14,588 nt of DNA from NCBI GenBank assembly GCA_029882955.1, contig JAOUJX010000058.1, forward strand, positions 1-14,588, in the 5' to 3' direction. The DNA comes from Gammaproteobacteria bacterium (GTDB lineage Bacteria; Pseudomonadota; Gammaproteobacteria; GCA-001735895). Within the stretch, counting starts at the first letter, position 1, and the number at the start of each line of letters is the position of its first letter. This document shows positions 13,884 to 14,588 of the stretch, piece after piece. Under the pieces are notes generated by a model. It was not told where the DNA came from. It made no database searches and saw nothing but the letters and a program-made list of their open reading frames with translations. Position numbers and translations under genes: made by a program.

Positions 13884-14191
13884 CAGACGCACAACCGATA
13901 AACATTTCCATTCTGGATAAAGAATATAAAGTTGCCTGCCCCGTCGGCGAGCAACCAGCACTTCTGGCCTCGGCCGAGTACCTTGATAGCAAAATGCGAG
14001 AGGTCCGAGACAGCGGCAGCATTATCGGATCAGAACGAATTGCGGTCATCACCGCTTTAAATATTGCCAACGAATTATTAAATCCTGATAAAGAAGGCAA
14101 GCAGGTCGGCAAGGTAATTTCACCCCGATTAAAGAACCTCGAATCAAAAATCACCCGTGCTTTAGAGCAGACTCGGCAATTAGAAATTTAA
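13880..14191 (+). CDS. zapA: Cell division protein ZapA
   Basis: ZapA is a cytoplasmic FtsZ-binding protein that bundles FtsZ filaments at the Z ring. The 103-residue product has the ZapA globular head (INISILDKEYKVACPVGEQPALLASAEYLDSKMREVRDSG), the helix ERIAVITALNIANELL, and a C-terminal coiled coil (RLKNLESKITRALEQTRQLE). It is translated from an ATG overlapping the stop of the upstream coiled-coil gene and is followed by 6S RNA, the standard gammaproteobacterial order. Length is close to E. coli ZapA (109). Confidence 0.94.
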   Translation: MTDAQPINISILDKEYKVACPVGEQPALLASAEYLDSKMREVRDSGSIIGSERIAVITALNIANELLNPDKEGKQVGKVISPRLKNLESKITRALEQTRQLEI

Positions 14192-14193
14192 AT

Positions 14194-14223
14194 TTTACTT
14201 TTGGCTTTATACAGGCGTATAGT
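14194..14223 (+). promoter_or_regulatory. Promoter of 6S RNA
   Basis: TTTACT (14194-14199) and TATAGT (14218-14223) are 18 bases apart, right behind the zapA stop. The expected start, 14230-14231, coincides with the first base of the 6S closing stem. Confidence 0.6.
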
Positions 14224-14230
14224 AGTTCCA

Positions 14231-14411
14231 TACTAACTACGGTGTTCGTTAGCAGCCATCATAATCCTTGAGCCTATTTATTAACCTCGGGGACTTTCGT
14301 GTAACACTGGTGCGCATGCCTGATTAGTCGGGAAGCCTGATGGGTTACCAATAACCCCACCTGAACCAATGGTTCAAGGTTGATAGATTTGCGACGGCAC
14401 CGTGGTTGGTA
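14231..14411 (+). ncRNA. ssrS: 6S RNA (ssrS)
   Basis: 6S RNA is a long double-stranded hairpin with a central bubble that mimics an open promoter and holds sigma-70 RNA polymerase during stationary phase. The ends pair: TACTAACTACGGTG (14231-14244) with CACCGTGGTTGGTA (14398-14411), twelve Watson-Crick and two wobble pairs. Inside are the family's recognisable blocks CCTTGAGCC (14267-14275), GTGCGCATGCCTG near 14310, TCGGGAAGCCTGA, the hairpin CCTGAACC/GGTTCAAGG (14360-14379) and GCGACGGCACC. About 181 nt agrees with the 184-nt E. coli RNA, and the position after zapA is diagnostic. Exact ends are approximate. Confidence 0.93.
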
Positions 14412-14422
14412 TCTCCATTTTC

Positions 14423-14454
14423 CCAGGCATTATTGCCAATAATCCCAAGCCTGG
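14423..14454. repeat. Nested inverted repeat between 6S RNA and ilvA
   Basis: CCAGGC (14423-14428) and GCCTGG (14449-14454) flank an inner palindrome ATTATTGCCAATAAT (14429-14443, seven-base arms around one base). It could end either the 6S precursor or the convergent ilvA transcript, but neither side has a T-run. The remaining bases up to the ilvA stop (14455-14492) hold nothing recognisable. Confidence 0.5.
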
Positions 14455-14492
14455 ATTACCCGGCTCAGAAAAACATTACGTTTAACGAAAAC

Positions 14493-14588
14493 TCATTTCA
14501 AAAATATTCGATAGGCTGAGTTTTCAGTTTCATCCCAATGCGGTATATCCAGTTCGGCGAGAAAGCCCTGAAAAGCTTTGTGCTCCTT
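14493..14588 (-). CDS. ilvA: Threonine ammonia-lyase (biosynthetic), C-terminal end
   Basis: The last 31 codons and TGA stop of a minus-strand gene enter from the right edge. The peptide ends FQGFLAELDIPHWDETENSAYRIFLK, matching the end of the second ACT-like regulatory domain of biosynthetic IlvA (family pattern FLxxLGYPxWEETxNPAYRLFL). IlvA deaminates threonine to 2-oxobutyrate, the first step of isoleucine synthesis, and is inhibited by isoleucine through this domain. The gene converges on 6S RNA; fau (ygfA), often found after 6S RNA, is not between them. The match is short but specific. Confidence 0.85.
   Translation of the reverse strand, partial: KEHKAFQGFLAELDIPHWDETENSAYRIFLK

Noticed and set aside
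13804..14154. Minus-strand ORF of 116 codons
   Set aside because: Shadow of zapA and the zapB-like gene on the opposite strand; no protein-like features.
14412..14588. fau (ygfA) 5' end on the plus strand after 6S RNA
   Set aside because: No plus-strand frame resembles it; the minus strand instead encodes the IlvA C-terminus.
1..14588. tRNA genes, CRISPR arrays, insertion sequences or phage genes
   Set aside because: No cloverleaf-like segment, regular repeat-spacer pattern or transposase/integrase sequence was seen; nearly all of the window is filled by conserved genes.

Overview
The window is chromosomal DNA from a gammaproteobacterium. Nearly every gene is a conserved housekeeping gene, and the order ygfB-pepP-ubiH-ubiI-gcvT-gcvH, divergent from a zapB-like gene, zapA and 6S RNA, is the classic gammaproteobacterial arrangement. 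The rsmA/folA/apaG/apaH set, lgt-thyA next to each other, and a tandem glycine riboswitch fit the same group. The protein sequences do not let me name a genus. No tRNA, rRNA, CRISPR array, insertion sequence or phage gene was seen.

Layout. 1-767 (minus): the 5' part of a membrane-anchored sensor protein that runs off the window, preceded by a short ORF that may be a decayed receiver domain with an in-frame amber codon. 894-2532 (plus): rsmA, folA and a single-FHA-domain protein. 2544-3986 (minus): a ComFB-family protein and an exported LysM-like/FecR-domain protein with its own promoter. 4129-7429 (minus): apaH, apaG, thyA, lgt and dgkA (transcribed in the reverse of that order), closed by a clear terminator at 4065-4105. 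7488-9238 (minus): gcvT-gcvH behind a promoter and a two-aptamer glycine riboswitch. 9250-13531 (minus): the tightly packed ygfB-pepP-ubiH-ubiI operon. 13653-14411 (plus): a zapB-like coiled-coil gene, zapA and ssrS (6S RNA). 14493-14588 (minus): the last 31 codons of ilvA.

How the genes work together. There is a strong one-carbon/folate theme: gcvT and gcvH feed methylene-tetrahydrofolate, thyA consumes it and produces dihydrofolate, and folA reduces that back. Lgt and DgkA act in lipoprotein and membrane-lipid metabolism. UbiH and UbiI are two ring hydroxylases of ubiquinone synthesis. ZapA and its coiled-coil partner act at the division ring, and 6S RNA regulates RNA polymerase.

The least ordinary parts are: (a) the FHA, ComFB and FecR genes lying between folA and apaH, where they split a cluster that is contiguous in E. 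coli; (b) a perfect 9-bp complementarity between the core of glycine aptamer 2 and the gcvT ribosome-binding region, which suggests a translational expression platform; (c) the amber-interrupted receiver-like ORF beside the sensor gene; (d) the absence of fau/ygfA behind 6S RNA and of gcvP behind gcvH. I found no clear candidate for a wholly new multi-gene system. The FHA/ComFB/FecR group is the best place to look.
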